DNA of 64,000 nt from Phytophthora quininea (taxonomy: Eukaryota > Oomycota > Peronosporomycetes > Peronosporales > Peronosporaceae), in contig JAAVTG010000519.1 of assembly GCA_011947345.1 (NCBI GenBank), positions 868,001-932,000 on the forward strand, read 5' to 3'. Both the position numbers and the translations under genes were made by a program. The notes under the pieces are model-generated. The model worked only from the letters and a program-made list of their open reading frames with translations. It was not told the origin of the DNA and did not search any database. This document shows positions 11,766 through 22,603 of the stretch, piece after piece; the stretch's first letter is position 1; the number at the start of each line of letters is the position of its first letter.

Positions 11766-11945
11766 CAGAGCTACCTCCCAGTATGACCTAGGGCTTCTCC
11801 TGCGGGATTTGTGCAAGTATAAAGTGCAGAGGGCGAGGCTCATGACGTGGGGTGTATTGGTTTAGTTAATCAAAGCCGATACAGATAGGAACGGATTTGA
11901 CAGGGTATGCCAGAATGCCCTGGGTCATACTGGGAGGTAGCTCTG
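11766..11945. repeat. 29-bp inverted repeat with 122-nt spacer
   Basis: Arms 11766-11794 (cagagctacctcccagtatg...) and 11917-11945 are reverse complements with one mismatch in 29. The unit is 180 bp and lies between the antisense gene start (11609) and the 3' LTR, thus upstream of the antisense gene. No target duplication is obvious outside the arms. It could be a hairpin in its leader, a small nested inverted-repeat element, or part of a processing signal. Confidence 0.85.
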
Positions 11946-11987
11946 AAACTGACTATCCCTCACGGACATGTGTCAGGTTTTCGCTGT

Positions 11988-11994
11988 AGGGGAG
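11988..11994 (+). promoter_or_regulatory. Polypurine tract of Copia element
   Basis: AGGGGAG directly abuts the 3' LTR, the expected place for plus-strand DNA priming. Short, but position is exact. Confidence 0.55.
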
Positions 11995-12239
11995 TGTGAA
12001 GTGACACAGCTCACACGTCACATGCCCTAAAGTAGCGGAAGTATCCCAATGACTCTGTAAAAACTTCTCGTATTTACTCTTAATCTGGCTGATCTAAATG
12101 ACTGGCTGTCGCTCTACAGGGCAACAGCCAGCCTCCTAACCTCTCATCAATACACTTTTCTACTTGCCTTCATCAGCCTACTTGTCTACAGCTCCCCAGT
12201 CTTCCCGGTCCTGCACCAAGCGCCACTGATCCCACGACA
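11995..12239 (+). repeat. 3' LTR of Copia element
   Basis: 245 bp, partner of 5535-5779 with three substitutions. Followed by target duplication GTTAG at 12240-12244. Confidence 0.97.
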
Positions 12240-12244
12240 GTTAG

Positions 12245-12740
12245 TTCACTTCTCAATCTGCCGTCGTGCAGGCAAGCAATAACGAAGACTATACCATAAA
12301 TTCGTTACAGCATCGCTGCGGTTTTCAACTAGCCACTTGAGAAATTTTGTGTGGCCATTGGCCGCGCCCTCTTCTAAGGCCCACGTTGATAGAAAGCGGT
12401 CCGTAAAATGGTTGCACAATGTCTTGACGATCTCTAGACTCCCTGTTGTCACGCCACTCTTCAATACGCCAGTCCCGGTACCTCGAATCTCGTATTTGAA
12501 TGTCAACAGGCTCCAGTGCAAGTTTCGTCAAGTTCGCGCTTCACTAAATGCATGAAATTTGCGGAACAAGCTCGATCTAGAGGCGCATGGGAAGACCAAA
12601 TCGAGGAGACTGGTTAATGGACTTGACCACGTGCGGTAGACGCAGTACTTGGGGGCCTTTCTGGCAGACCACTCGCGAACTCCCAGTCCACTCTTGCTGT
12701 TACAGCATTCGCTAACAAACAACGTCTGAAGTACACTCTG
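12245..12740 (-). pseudogene. Ankyrin-like family gene 1, 5' part (upstream of Copia insertion)
   Basis: Minus-strand reading in shifting frames gives VVCQKGPQVLRLPHVVKSIN (about 12690-12630), then LTKLALEPVD, then GSLEIVKTLCNHFTDRF and NGHTKFLKWLVENRSDAV, matching in order the N-terminal part of the paralog at 43385. It stops at the Copia target duplication and the C-terminal part continues at 5534 on the far side. It overlaps the 3' end of the truncated ammonium-transporter frame. Multiple frame changes make it a relic. Confidence 0.72.
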
Positions 12741-13937
12741 ACGATAGGTACGCTGTTGTCGTTGTGGCTGAGTATCTGATGATTTGTCCGGCGAGCTGAG
12801 TCCATCAATATAGACGACCGCCGCAGGAATGGTGGTCTTCTCTTGGCTGTCGTGGCTGTAGTTGCTGTGCTCGTAAGCTGTACTGCCGTGACACGTCTTG
12901 TCGATCCCGCTCAGCTCCATCTCTCCCGCCACACGAAGGCCGAGCGTGTACTTGAGAACGAACAAGATGATCATCGTCGCTACGAACGAGTAGCCCGCCG
13001 CCACACACTGCGACACAAACTGGTGCCACAACTGGGAGGCATTGCCGTAGAAAGCGCCGCCGTCGATCGCAGGATTCACGTCGGAAGTCGCGAACAGGCC
13101 CGTCAACAGGCCGCCCATGAAACCTGCGCAGCCGTGAATGCCGAACGAGTCGAGGGTGTCGTCGTAGCGCAGGCGGTTCTTCATGTGAACAGCGCCAAAA
13201 CCAGTGGCAGCACCGACGACGCCAAAGATGATGGCTGCCCAGGGGTAGACGAAGGCACAGCCTGGTGTGATCGACACCAACCCAGCGATAGCTCCACTAG
13301 CGGCTCCGCACGGGTCGAACGTCCCGTAGAACGTGTACTCTATGATCGACCACGTGAGGAACCCAGCCGACGGAGCGAGGTGGGTGTTGATCGCTGCAGT
13401 CGCTGCGAGGCCGTCAGCAGCACCTGCTGAACCGGCATTGAAGCCGAACCAACCGAACCAAAGCAGCGTAGCGCCGATCATCACCAACGGAACGTTGTGA
13501 GGCTTCACTGGTTCGCCGTGGTTGTAGCGCTTGCCGACCAGAAGAGCAGCAGCCAAAGCACCGAAGCCACTGGACACGTGGATAACGGTTCCGCCGGCAA
13601 AGTCGAGGGCGCCCATCTTGCCCTCCCAGCCGAGCGCCGTGATCTCCCAGTTTTCGTCGAGCTTCTGCGACCACATCCAGCGAGCGAGCGGGTCGTACAC
13701 GATCGATGTCCACAGCAAGATGAAGAGTATGTAGGTGCCGAACTTCATTCGTCCGACGATGCCTCCACTGAGAAGTGCAGGGGTGATACCAGCGAATTGG
13801 GTCTGGAAGAAGGCGAACAAAATGTGCGGGATACTGCTGCCGTAGGTGCCGCTGGCAACCGCACCGATGTCATTGTAGCCAGCCCATTGGAAAAGTCCGT
13901 CGGAACTGAAGCAGACTGAGTACCCGAAGGCCCAAAA
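12528..13937 (-). pseudogene. Ammonium transporter (AMT/Amt family), 5'-truncated copy
   Basis: From about 13937 (FWAFGYSVCFSSDGLFQW) down to about 12960 the DNA is nearly identical to the complete gene at 45492-47045, including silent positions. Homology starts abruptly at FWAFGYS: directly upstream is an in-frame TAG, and the leader, N-terminus and first helices are absent. Both conserved pore histidines survive (DFAGGTVIHVSSG and SFGIHGCAGFM). The cytosolic tail after LGLRV differs sharply from the other copy, and the open frame then runs into ankyrin-family DNA down to 12528. Without a start it should not make a working channel; a shorter protein from an internal Met is conceivable but would lack part of the fold. 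Confidence 0.85.
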
Positions 13938-14270
13938 CTAGCAACGACAGCCGTAGGGATACTGTGCGAAGAGATTTATCTTCAATGTCCTGGATAATCG
14001 GTCAATAGTTGGGGAGGGAATAATGAAGGAATAACCCTAGTGCCGACGCTATATCGTTTACATCGTCGGGCTCCGTGCGATAAATGAATCGTGAGTCATT
14101 CCAACCTCACTTTAGCAAGAGAAGCAGGGCGCTTGGATTAGCTTCTCACAAAATCAAATTTTGCCCGCCCATTCGCAAACCCGTTGCCAAGACACAATAC
14201 ATGCTCTGCACTTGGTAGACTTCAACCCGAAAATTACGTCACGATAGAATCCAGAATGAGCTCCCAGCCA

Positions 14271-15367
14271 TTAGCTTTCGCCTTTAAGCCGCAGCAGCAT
14301 CCCCTCTCCATCCATTGCATTGGCACGAGTGCAGAAATCGCGATATCTGCGGATATTGGGGTCTCCTCCACTAAACGCGACCGCGCCAGGCATCATACAG
14401 ATACGTGGACGAGGAACGTCTGTCGGTGCACTGCGCACCGCAGCTAGAGCGGCGTTTCTCGCTGCTTGGTAGGCAACGTCGTTCCAGATGGACTTGAAGT
14501 CTCTCGATCCAGTACGCGCCTTCACGTGCTCAAAGTGGACGACGCGGTCGTTGCCTCTCGCCTCTAACAGTAACTGTAATAGGTCGCGGTTCTTCACAGG
14601 ACTGCCGTTGGAAGTGACCCACCCGTCGTACATCTAGTCGATGACCCACTTGGTCATGGAGTTCACCAACAGTTCACTGTCAGTGACGATATGCAGCAAC
14701 TTTTGTTGCGACGGGTCCTCTAAGTTGGCTCTCTTCATCGCTTCCAGAGCAGCCAAGTAGACTGCGCGGTTGTTGGTGGCGAATGGCCCCTTGATCGCCC
14801 TCATCACATCCCACGACCGATTGTGCGGGAAGATGTAGGCAAAGGCGGCGTGGCAATTGTAGTCGCCGTTTTGGATGGCACTGCCACCGCAGAAGGCCAC
14901 CAGACTCTCACTGTCTTCAGGTTCCGGACGTACGTAGAGGTATCTCCATCGACGATAGGCTGGCCAGGTCCAGGACCCGTCCGGATTGAGTCGACCCTGG
15001 GGATCCACCATCATCCCTTGACTGCCTAGAAGTTTTTCTGCCTCAGCGAAAGAGTCAAACAGATCCACTTGACCTTGCGCATGTTGCAACGTTTTGGCGG
15101 TTTCCAATGACGAGCAAATATCCGAGAAACCACGCCAGAGTAGGGCGTAGTAATTGTGCTGGGTAGGGCGGGTAGACTCGGGGAATGGGTAGCCCGTTCG
15201 CAACGAAGCCCATGGCCGCGCAGGTAGCCTTCTGCCTCGCTCAGAGAGACGAACTTCTTCCACTTGCCGCCAGAATAGCCGTCCATTTGGTCTCGCGCCG
15301 TCCGCCAGTCCCTATACACGCCTCGGGTACGCCCTACCGCCACCGCGCAGTACCACCCCACCTTCAA
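14271..15367 (-). pseudogene. RNase H-like protein with hybrid-binding domains, altered active site (copy B)
   Basis: The start at 15367 gives a hybrid-binding domain (WYCAVAVGRTRGVYRDW, then QMDGYSGGKWKKF). After a frame change near 15240 comes a second, weaker one (HNYYALLWRGFSDI ... FDSFAEAEKLLG) and then RNase H: SLVAFCGGSAIQNG, TNNRAVYLAALEAMKR, LLHIVTDSELLVNSM, FKSIWNDVAYQAAR. Compared with the intact gene at 59.4 kb, the first catalytic Asp is Gly and the Glu is Val. A stop TAG lies at 14634-14636, where the paralogs have Trp. The C-terminal extension PRPRICMMPG...GGDPNIR is shared with copy C. Either a decayed gene or a binding-only derivative. Confidence 0.78.
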
Positions 15368-15403
15368 AGGATTCCGATCTGAGTCAAAAATGGAAAAGGG
15401 CTA

Positions 15404-15427
15404 TTGTCGTTTCCAGCCAAATTTCCA
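15404..15427 (+). repeat. Left terminal inverted repeat
   Basis: TTGTCGTTTCCAGCCAAATT and following bases; matches the complement of 18200-18224 at about 20 of 25 positions with one gap. Confidence 0.65.
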
Positions 15428-15552
15428 TAGGCTGGGCTATTCGCGACCTTTGGGCCGAATCGCGCGGCAATAGATCTCGCAGATATCTTTAGTGAGTTTT
15501 CCTTATCAGTCGGCTCGGGGAGCAAAATGCGACGCCGTAGCAACGGAGCAAG

Positions 15553-16654
15553 ATGGAACCTGCGGTGACGACACAGCACGCGCACCCCAACACGGTCTTA
15601 CACTGTTTATATGGTTACTATAATCTGGGCTACCCAAGGAAGGAGTTAGCTCGCATTTACCACAAAGATGTTAAGACAATCGGCAATTGGATCCATGTGT
15701 ACGAAACTACAGGGACATTTCAAAGAGTGAACAGAGCGGACAATAAGTTCACGAAACCCCAACGCAACTGGCTGTACCAATATTACCAGCAATACCCTCT
15801 TTCCTATCTTGATGAAGCGCGAGAGGCCTTTATACGCGCTCATCAGACTAGAATTTCTATTTCATCAGTTTGGAGAATAATTCATGAATTCGAGCTCACG
15901 TGGAAAGTCTTGGAGCGTCGAGCTTTTCATATCAAAGAGAAAGACATTTTTCGTTTTGCGAGGGAAATAAGCCAAGTAAGCTGGACACATCACAATATTG
16001 TATTTCTAGACGAAGTTTCCTTTGATAATAGAGGCATGATTAGACGGCGTGGCTATTCAATGCGGGGGCAAAAGGTAGCTATTCGTGGTGACTATCAGAG
16101 AAAAGCTCGCGTGTCAATTCTGGCATTTGCAGGTGTGAATGGTATTATTGACTATTACGACACAGAGGGAACGTTTGACAGAGTGACTTTCGTGGAATGT
16201 TGTAGAAGATTCGCGTATTCAGAGCAGGGAAAGGTTCGTTTGTATCCTGGACCAAACTCAATTTGGGTTTTGGATGGTGCTGCTATTCACCGACATCCCG
16301 AAATTGTTCACTTTTGAGAAGTATTGGGATAGTACCGATTTTCTCCCAGCATATTGCCCATTTTTCAATCCTATTGAGTATTTATTTGGTTATATCAAGA
16401 AATCTTTTCAAAGACACTATGTGGAAACAAGCTCCACCGAGCTGACACCGTTTATTGCCCGTACTTTTTCTCGGTTTACCTCTTTCAACATGCCGAAGGT
16501 ATTCGAGCACTGTGGGTGGACCGTTCAAGGATACTTCGATCCTGTTCGCCAGCTCTCAAAAGAAAACCGAGTACGCACTGCAGAAAACACTGAACACCCT
16601 GAAACTCATGTATTTGAGGAAGACATTCTGGAATTTGTAGTTAGGCATCACTAA
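15553..16654 (+). CDS. Tc1/mariner-type DDE transposase, frame breaks
   Basis: The N-terminal part is a helix-turn-helix DNA-binding region (YPRKELARIYHKDVKTIGNW, then SISSVWRIIHEFEL). The catalytic triad is visible: NIVFLDEVSFD (first Asp), IWVLDGAAIHRH (second Asp) and YCPFFNPIEYLFGYIK (Glu). The frame breaks at 16315 and again about 25 bases later; both lie in runs of four T, and only in the neighbouring frame does the Glu-bearing segment follow. The C-terminal helix-rich tail ends at 16654. Likely active or recently active if the breaks are base-calling errors. Confidence 0.88.
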
Positions 16655-16660
16655 GATATT

Positions 16661-18039
16661 TTACGCGTGATCAATGTCAGGAATATTTTCCATTCTTTCC
16701 ATGGGGTCCAGGACATCTTGTGGTGGAAGCACATCATCAATAAAACCTTGAATAACAGCTTTGCGCGTAACTAGGCACTTGCCATTTTCTTTTAGGCGTG
16801 CCCCAAACATTTCCCAATCCTGCAATAGCTGATTATTTGCAGCGATCGCTGCATTAACACAATCTAATGCTAGATTAGCTGACCGTGAGATACCCGAGAT
16901 TTGCTGTTCGAGTCTTGACTCAGCTGGACGAAACAATCGTGCAACGTATTCAGGTGGGGGCTGTGCTATTGCTGCATCCCACGTAGAACGATTCAGGTTC
17001 CGGACAATATCGTTCGCCCACATTCTCCACAGCACGGTTGCCCCCTGAAACGTTGAGCTCCATCTGTGTTGTAGCCGATCAGCAAACTCTTGCAAAGTCA
17101 CTTCACTAGCCGCACCAGCTCGATCTGTAGCTACTGGATCAATGCAGGCCTTTTTAAATGCTGCTAGCACTGGCAATGTCTTAATTTTACTGCCGTACTC
17201 GTATACATACAGCTGCGTAATATTTCCAACGCGGACGGAGCTCAACCACAAATCCCACTGGTGCTCCGTTCTCTCGGTGTCTACAAGATGGCGATTTGGT
17301 AACTTAAACTGCATCATTTTGGCCCAGTCATTCACGTCCAGATCAACAATAGACCACTCGCCGCTGTCAACTCTCACAGCTCTGCCCTTCATGTGCCCAC
17401 GAAATTTATCCCACAGCTTTTTGATGAGGACACTGAAAGTGGAACCCTCAACAGCATAAATCTCCAGCTCTTCACCCGTTGCATCACGCTGACTAACAGC
17501 CTGCTTCACAATAGGCTTCACAATTAAGCGGTATAAATTGGCATCGGTGGTTGTAATCCCTCCAAGAGAACTGCAGCCACCGTCCTGCGCACGCTGCTGC
17601 GCCAGTCGAGGCGACCTCCTTTCGGCCAACCTACCCTCTGAGATCGGCTCAACCCGAGCTGTTGTTGAAGTTGCCTGTGGCGTGTCGGTGCTCGCCCCAG
17701 CTGACGCGAGCTCAGCCAACCTAGGCGATCTCCTCGCTGGTGGCGTCCTCTCTGGCCCCAAGTTTGGTCGACGTGTGTCGGGAGACTGCAGCATTGACTG
17801 AGATCTGGTAGGGTCGGCGCCACTCGTGCTTGCTATTGGTGAGGCGTACTGGGGCGAGTTCTGGGCGAGCTGGATGTCATCGGGGCTCAAGGATTCCTGC
17901 AAAGACCTCCTCGCTGTAGGGCGCGTAAAATATGGATGGACTCGACGTGCAGCTCGTGTGCTTTGAGCGGACCATACTGAGCCGTAGCGTTGTCGCTCCC
18001 CGCAACGTCCTCGCTTGCAGAGCTATCCCTGGTCGCCAT
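16661..18039 (-). CDS. Second transposon gene of unknown function
   Basis: The 413-residue frame from 17902 ends 6 bp from the transposase stop. The upstream ATG at 18039 (MATRDSSASEDVAGSDNATA) continues into it through one frame change near 17895 at a GAGGAGG run, giving about 460 residues. The N-terminal third is Ser/Pro-rich with two RRSPRLA motifs (basic, possibly DNA-binding or AT-hook-like). The rest is a folded, Trp-rich region (EIYAVEGSTFSVLIKKLWDK, SIVDLDVNDWAKMMQF, VLWRMWANDIVRNLNRSTWD). No known domain recognised. Its position inside the TIRs suggests it belongs to the transposon; a captured host gene is the alternative. Confidence 0.7.
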
Positions 18040-18199
18040 TGCAGCAACCAGCACAAAATGGAATGAGATCTCGGGCTGAACGGCCAATCAATGGATCTTA
18101 TTATGGAGCCAAGTCGCTGAGAAGATGCATACTTTATTCTCTGTAACAGGTGATCGATTCGGTGGCGATTGGGCTCGGCGCGGTTCAATAAACCGCGCG

Positions 18200-18224
18200 T
18201 GGGAATTTGGAATGAAACCGGCAA
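18200..18224 (-). repeat. Right terminal inverted repeat
   Basis: On the complement reads TTGCCGGTTTCATTCCAAAT and onward; pairs with 15404-15427. TA follows at 18225-18226. Confidence 0.65.
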
Positions 18225-18226
18225 TA

Positions 18227-19725
18227 CATTAGAAGGAACACAAATTCCGTCAACCTGCTGCCGTCCCTCCTGCCAATTCAGCGTTCAAAGCGTGTGCCAA
18301 GCACAACCAGTAGGAGATTCTCACGTGGTTTGCTGCCTACCGTGGTGGCACAGTTTTGGGATGAAGAAAGTATTTGTGCAGCGATTTTATGGGGCCATTG
18401 GGAACTCGCTACGCGGATGACAACGAGCGTCGGAGAAGCCACGAGTGCAAAGGCAAATCTGTGGGTAGAGCTCGCAGAACAGATAGGAGATTTGGAAAAG
18501 CTAAAGTGGGTGTGTGGACAGATGGACGATGTCAGCCTCGACACGGCGCTGTGTGGCGCAATTGAATCTGGACATTTTGAAATGATCAGTTATTCGGTAG
18601 CACGGTTTGCAGAGTCTGGTTGTAGGATCAACCTGGAGTTAGCGGTGTCTGGTGGTCGCATAGACGTACTGGAACGGTTTGTGCTGCAGCATCCTACGAA
18701 ATGCCGAGTGAATTATGGATTTCGACATGCGCCCGGAAGGGACGATTCGATATCATACGTCTCCTCTACACGAATAATGGGGGTGGTTATCACAGAGTGG
18801 CAATCGAGAAGAATGCGGCAGCTGGAGGCCATTTCGAGGTCGTAAAGTCGCTGGACAATTGCAATTGCCGATCCCAGACCGATGAAGGTCCAAGTAATGC
18901 TATCGACGGCGCAGCGAGCAATGGGTACTTGGATATTGTGGAATGGTTGCGCGCAAATACGAGTGAAGGGTTTTGTAATGAATGAAGCTATCCTACACAA
19001 CCAAATCGAAATTGTCAAATGGCTGCACGAAAATTGTTCTGAGGGATGCACAGTGTTTGCGATGGATCAGGCTGCAGCCAAAGGAAATGTGGAGCATGTA
19101 AAATGGCTCAGTGCTAACAGAGCGGAAGGCTGCACAACTAAAACAATTGACCTTGCTGCTGGAAATGGACACCTGGACGTTGTTAAGTGGCTGTATTTTA
19201 ACAGGCAGGGAGGTTGTACTGCAGGCGCAATGGACTCTGCTGCTGCCTTTGGGCATTTAACTGTGGTGGTATGGCTTCATGCCAATCGATCGGAACGGTG
19301 TACAACTGAAGCAATGGACCGTGCCGCCGGATACGGACACCTCGATCGATGTTGTGCAGTGACTGCACCACTCGTGCGATGGATACTGCTGTCAGGAATG
19401 GACATGTCGATGTAGTGGAGTGGTTTAAAAGAACTGGACTGAACGAGGTTCAGCAGAAATGTTGGAGGTTTTAGCTAGAAGAGCTGGTGTTGACGAGTTT
19501 CGCAGGTGGTGGTACCTTTCTGGCCGCGCACCGTGAGAGCGTTCTGCATTGGAAGCTGGTAACTTTGAAGTCGCGGTATTTCTTCATCAACAACTTGCTC
19601 CGCGCTTCGGCGAATCTGACATCTTCCCACTGCTAATGGCCCAACGCTGGGAGTTTGCGGAGTGGCTGTACGATATGCGCCTGGATGTGTTCGAGACGAT
19701 GGCAACAAACCTGCTTGAGGGCTAA
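18227..19725 (+). pseudogene. Ankyrin-like family gene 2, 5'-truncated by the transposon
   Basis: Begins in mid-gene at the transposon end. Across changing frames it gives WGHWELATRM, then DLEKLKWVCG, then GRFDIIRLLYTNNG, then a run of repeats: IEIVKWLHENCSEGCTVFAM, VEHVKWLSANRAEGCTTKTI, LDVVKWLYFNRQGGCTAGAM, LTVVVWLHANRSERCTTEAM. The C-terminal module is FRRWWYLSGRAP, an in-frame TGA at the Cys position, then ERSALEAGNFEVAVFLHQ, and the final WEFAEWLYDMRLDVFETMAT ends at TAA 19723-19725. The lost N-terminus and the stop in the Cys codon make it a relic even if some breaks are artefacts. Confidence 0.8.
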
Positions 19726-20124
19726 CCGACGCCATTTCCAGCGACCTCCGAATGCGTCGACATTGGATTGTGAACAGAGGGCTCAACCCGATGCACACGC
19801 ACCAATGCACCACCCAACACCGGGCAAAGAATTGCAAACACTGTGATTACCGGAAAAACAGCAACTTTCACATCGCTTCGCCACGTCAGTCGGACGTGTC
19901 CTGCCGATTGGCGGTCGCGCTGTCGCCAATCGATTTTTCGTGTGGCTGGCACTCGCGATTAAGTGCGTCTTCATCGCCTCGTCACAGATTCCTTACAAAC
20001 ACCAAATGAGTTGCTTTTCAGCCAACCAGACGCGTTTGCGCATAATCTCGATTTCACTCGCTACCGCCTATCACTTCAGATCTCCATCCGCTCCATACCC
20101 CGAACACGCCGTTGCTGCTGCACC

Positions 20125-21519
20125 ATGCTGGCCTCGACGATCCGCGCCCGTGTGCAGTCCACCGCCTCGCGCTGCTTCTTCAGCGTGCAGACGTCCACCC
20201 CTACAGCCAAGGCTGTGCTGAGCCCCGATGCCACAGCCGGAGAGAAGCAGAGCGAAGAGCAGCAGCACGACGCCTACATCCACCGACCAGTGACGTACCC
20301 GCTGGACAAAATCAAGGTCGTTCTGCTGGAGAACATCCACCCACGAGCCAAGGAGGTCTTCGAGAGAGAAGGCTACACGGTCGAGGCCCACAAGCGCGCG
20401 CTCGGGCGAAGAGCTGGCGCGTATCGGTGGCGACGCCCACATTCTGGGCATCCGCTCCAAGACGCAGCTAGACCCGGACTTTTTCAATACCGTGGGCTGG
20501 CACGAGCACCGTCTGTGGGCGGTGGGGTGCTTCTGCATCGGCACCAACCAGGTGGCGCTGCCCCATGCGGCCTCGGCAGGCATCCCGGTGTTTAACGCGC
20601 CGTTCTCCAACACCCGCTCGGTCGCCGAGAAGACGCTGTCGGAGATCATTGCACTGCACCGGAAGCTGTTTCAACGCTCAACCGAACTCCACCAAGGCAT
20701 CTGGACTAAGAGCGCCACTGGAGCACATGAAGTGCGTGGCACGACGTTGGGTATTGTAGGATATGGTCGCATTGGGTCTCAAGTGTCGGTGTTGGCCGAA
20801 CTGCTCGGCATGAAGGTGGTCTTCTACGACCCGATCAAATGTCTGCCTCTGGGTAACGCCCGTCAAGTAGAGACGCTCGAGGAGCTCCTAGGGATGGCAG
20901 ATGCTGTTACGCTCCACGTGCCGGCCACCCCACGACCAACAAGATGATCAACCGGGAGACGCTCTCGCAGATGAAGGACGGTGCACTGCTTGTAAATAAC
21001 GCGCGTGGCTCGGTCATCGACATCGACGCCGCCGTGGAGGCTGTGACGAGCGGCAAGCTTGCCGGTATGGCAGTGGATGTGTTCCCCAAGGAGCCTGCCA
21101 AGAACGGCGAGCCGTTCGACACGCCCCTGCGCGGTCTGCCGAACGTGATCCTCACGCCTCACATTGGCGGCAGCACAGAGGAAGCCCAGGGCAACATTGC
21201 CGTGGAAGTGGCCACCAAGCTGGTGCGCTACATAAACGACGGCTCCACCGTCACGTCTACCAACACGCCCGAGCTGGACATGCTGCCGATCCGTAACAAC
21301 TCGATGCGCATCCTGCACATGCACCAGAACGTGCCCGGTGTGCTGAGCAAGATCCACTCGGTGCTGTCGGACTACGGCATCAACGTGACGTCGCAGTACT
21401 TGCAGTCCGACCCTCGCCACGGCTACATCGCACTGGAAGTCGAGAAGTTCCACGCCAAGGTCGTCCAACGGGAACTGGCCAAGATCAAGGAAACTATCTT
21501 CCTCCGCACGCTCGTGTAA
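20125..21519 (+). CDS. D-3-phosphoglycerate dehydrogenase, mitochondrial-type leader, ACT domain
   Basis: First step of serine synthesis: oxidises 3-phosphoglycerate with NAD. The start MLASTIRARVQSTASRCFFS is an Arg/Ser-rich mitochondrial-type presequence. The substrate domain begins IKVVLLENIHPRAKEVFERE; the Rossmann motif is GIVGYGRIGSQ; catalytic segments are LVNNARGSVID (Arg), VDVFPKEP (Glu) and LTPHIGGSTEEAQ (His). The C-terminal ACT domain (MRILHMHQNVPGVLSKIHSV) is the serine-sensing type. Two frame breaks, near 20400 and at the CCCC run 20928-20931, sit in a gene that should be essential, so they are best read as assembly indels. About 465 residues, normal for this class. Confidence 0.93.
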
Positions 21520-21932
21520 GGGAGAACGGGACACGTTGCTGTAGAGAAAATCAGCTACTAACCCCAAAACGAGAAACTCTGTGAACGGCGTCGTCCTAGA
21601 CTGGCGATCCAAGGGAAGTGTAGGCGCAATCGATGGAGCCTCGCTCCACTGTTGGCAACCTGGCAGATAGAAGAACGACAGCCGCCAGAATCCCAATAGA
21701 ATCCGCCTACAACGGCGTCCTGTTCATCTCATCTTGACTCCCTGGACTGGTCTACTCGTCATACAAAACAGTAAGATTCCACAAGGACAAGACGGGTGAT
21801 GTCGGTCGAAGGGCGGCGTGCGAGGCCTGCGTTTCGCTTCATTACTAAAGTCCGGAAGCAGCGTCGTCCCCTGTCAACCTGCGTCTCTTTCTCTCGTGGT
21901 ACAGTCTCCCCTTAATTCCAAGTCCGTGCAAC

Positions 21933-22332
21933 TTAGGCCGAGGCGTCGTCGCGGATCTTGCGGAGACGAGCGAGCGTCGAGCGCACGGTGGCGGCCGACG
22001 CCGTGTTCAGCAGGTAGGCGCCGCCGGCGATGGTCTTGTGGCACGAGCGGCACTCCCAGATGCCCGTCACGTTGCGCTTGATCGAGTCCTTGCCGCAGAA
22101 GGCGCAGTTGTACTTGGCGTGCTGCGAGATTTCGATCTTCTTGACCACCTTACGCAGCGACGAGCCGTAGCGCGTGCCGTACTTGCCGCAAATGCCAACT
22201 TTCTTGGTGCGCTTGCCCTACAGCAGCCAAAACTCCCTGTTAGCCAACTTTGCTTCGTCCATTCGGTAGCCACTTTGTCCTGCATCTGATTGTTCCTGGA
22301 GGGGACTGTATTGCCTACGGACAGCTCACCAT
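21933..22332 (-). CDS. 60S ribosomal protein eL43 (L37a), intron after the ATG
   Basis: Small zinc-binding protein of the large subunit. Exon 1 holds only the ATG (22332-22330); the intron runs 22329-22218 (112 bp, donor GTGAGC, acceptor TGTAG); exon 2 runs 22217-21933. Exon 2 reads [20 protein letters not shown], then the Cys-x2-Cys pairs in YNCAFCGK and WECRSCHK, and ends [11 protein letters not shown]. About 95 residues, against about 92 usual. An intron right after the start codon is common in ribosomal-protein genes. No break anywhere. Confidence 0.96.
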
Positions 22333-22603
22333 TTTAGCCTCTTGAGATTATCCGGAGAGAAATCGACTTTGAAAAGTGAAGAGCGCTGGCGGCCTTGGAG
22401 AGACGAATTGAATGGCAGCAGCAGCCCCGGTTACACAGGGAGCGTGGATTGGCTAATAATCATTTCAGCGAATGAGATGCGATGGAGGTTGTATGAAGAA
22501 ATGTATGGATGTAACCTGGGTACTCTGACGGGGTACGCGCACTCCGAAACGGCGCTAAATGGAGGCCGACTTCAAGCTGCGCTAGCGACGCAACGCCGAC
22601 GAG

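Larger units (their letters stand above)
5535..12239 (+). mobile_element. Ty1/Copia-type LTR retrotransposon with antisense extra gene
   Basis: Two 245-bp LTRs (5535-5779 and 11995-12239) start TGTGAAG and end CGACA and differ at only three positions, so the insertion is recent. The 5-bp target duplication GTTAG is at 5530-5534 and 12240-12244. Between the LTRs the plus strand carries gag, protease, integrase, reverse transcriptase and RNase H in Copia order (integrase before RT). A 1.48-kb segment between pol and the 3' LTR carries an antisense gene and a 29-bp inverted repeat, which ordinary Copia elements lack. The element lies in opposite orientation inside an ankyrin-family gene. Confidence 0.95.
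15404..18224. mobile_element. Tc1/mariner (IS630)-like DNA transposon carrying two convergent genes
   Basis: Flanked by TA dinucleotides (15402-15403 and 18225-18226), the target used by this superfamily. The ends are imperfect inverted repeats: TTGTCGTTTCCAGCCAAATT on the left and, on the complement, TTGCCGGTTTCATTCCAAAT on the right. Each end also has an internal palindrome (CTATTGTCG...CGGCAATAG on the left; GCGCGGTT-CAATA-AACCGCGC on the right). Inside are a DDE transposase (plus) and an unknown gene (minus) with stops 6 bp apart. The right end abuts an ankyrin-family gene that begins truncated at 18227; the left lies just upstream of RNase H copy B. Confidence 0.75.

Noticed and set aside
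12843..13919. Plus-strand frames opposite the truncated ammonium transporter (and the same at 45636-46667)
   Set aside because: Both copies show the same antisense frames simply because the DNA is duplicated; no domain.
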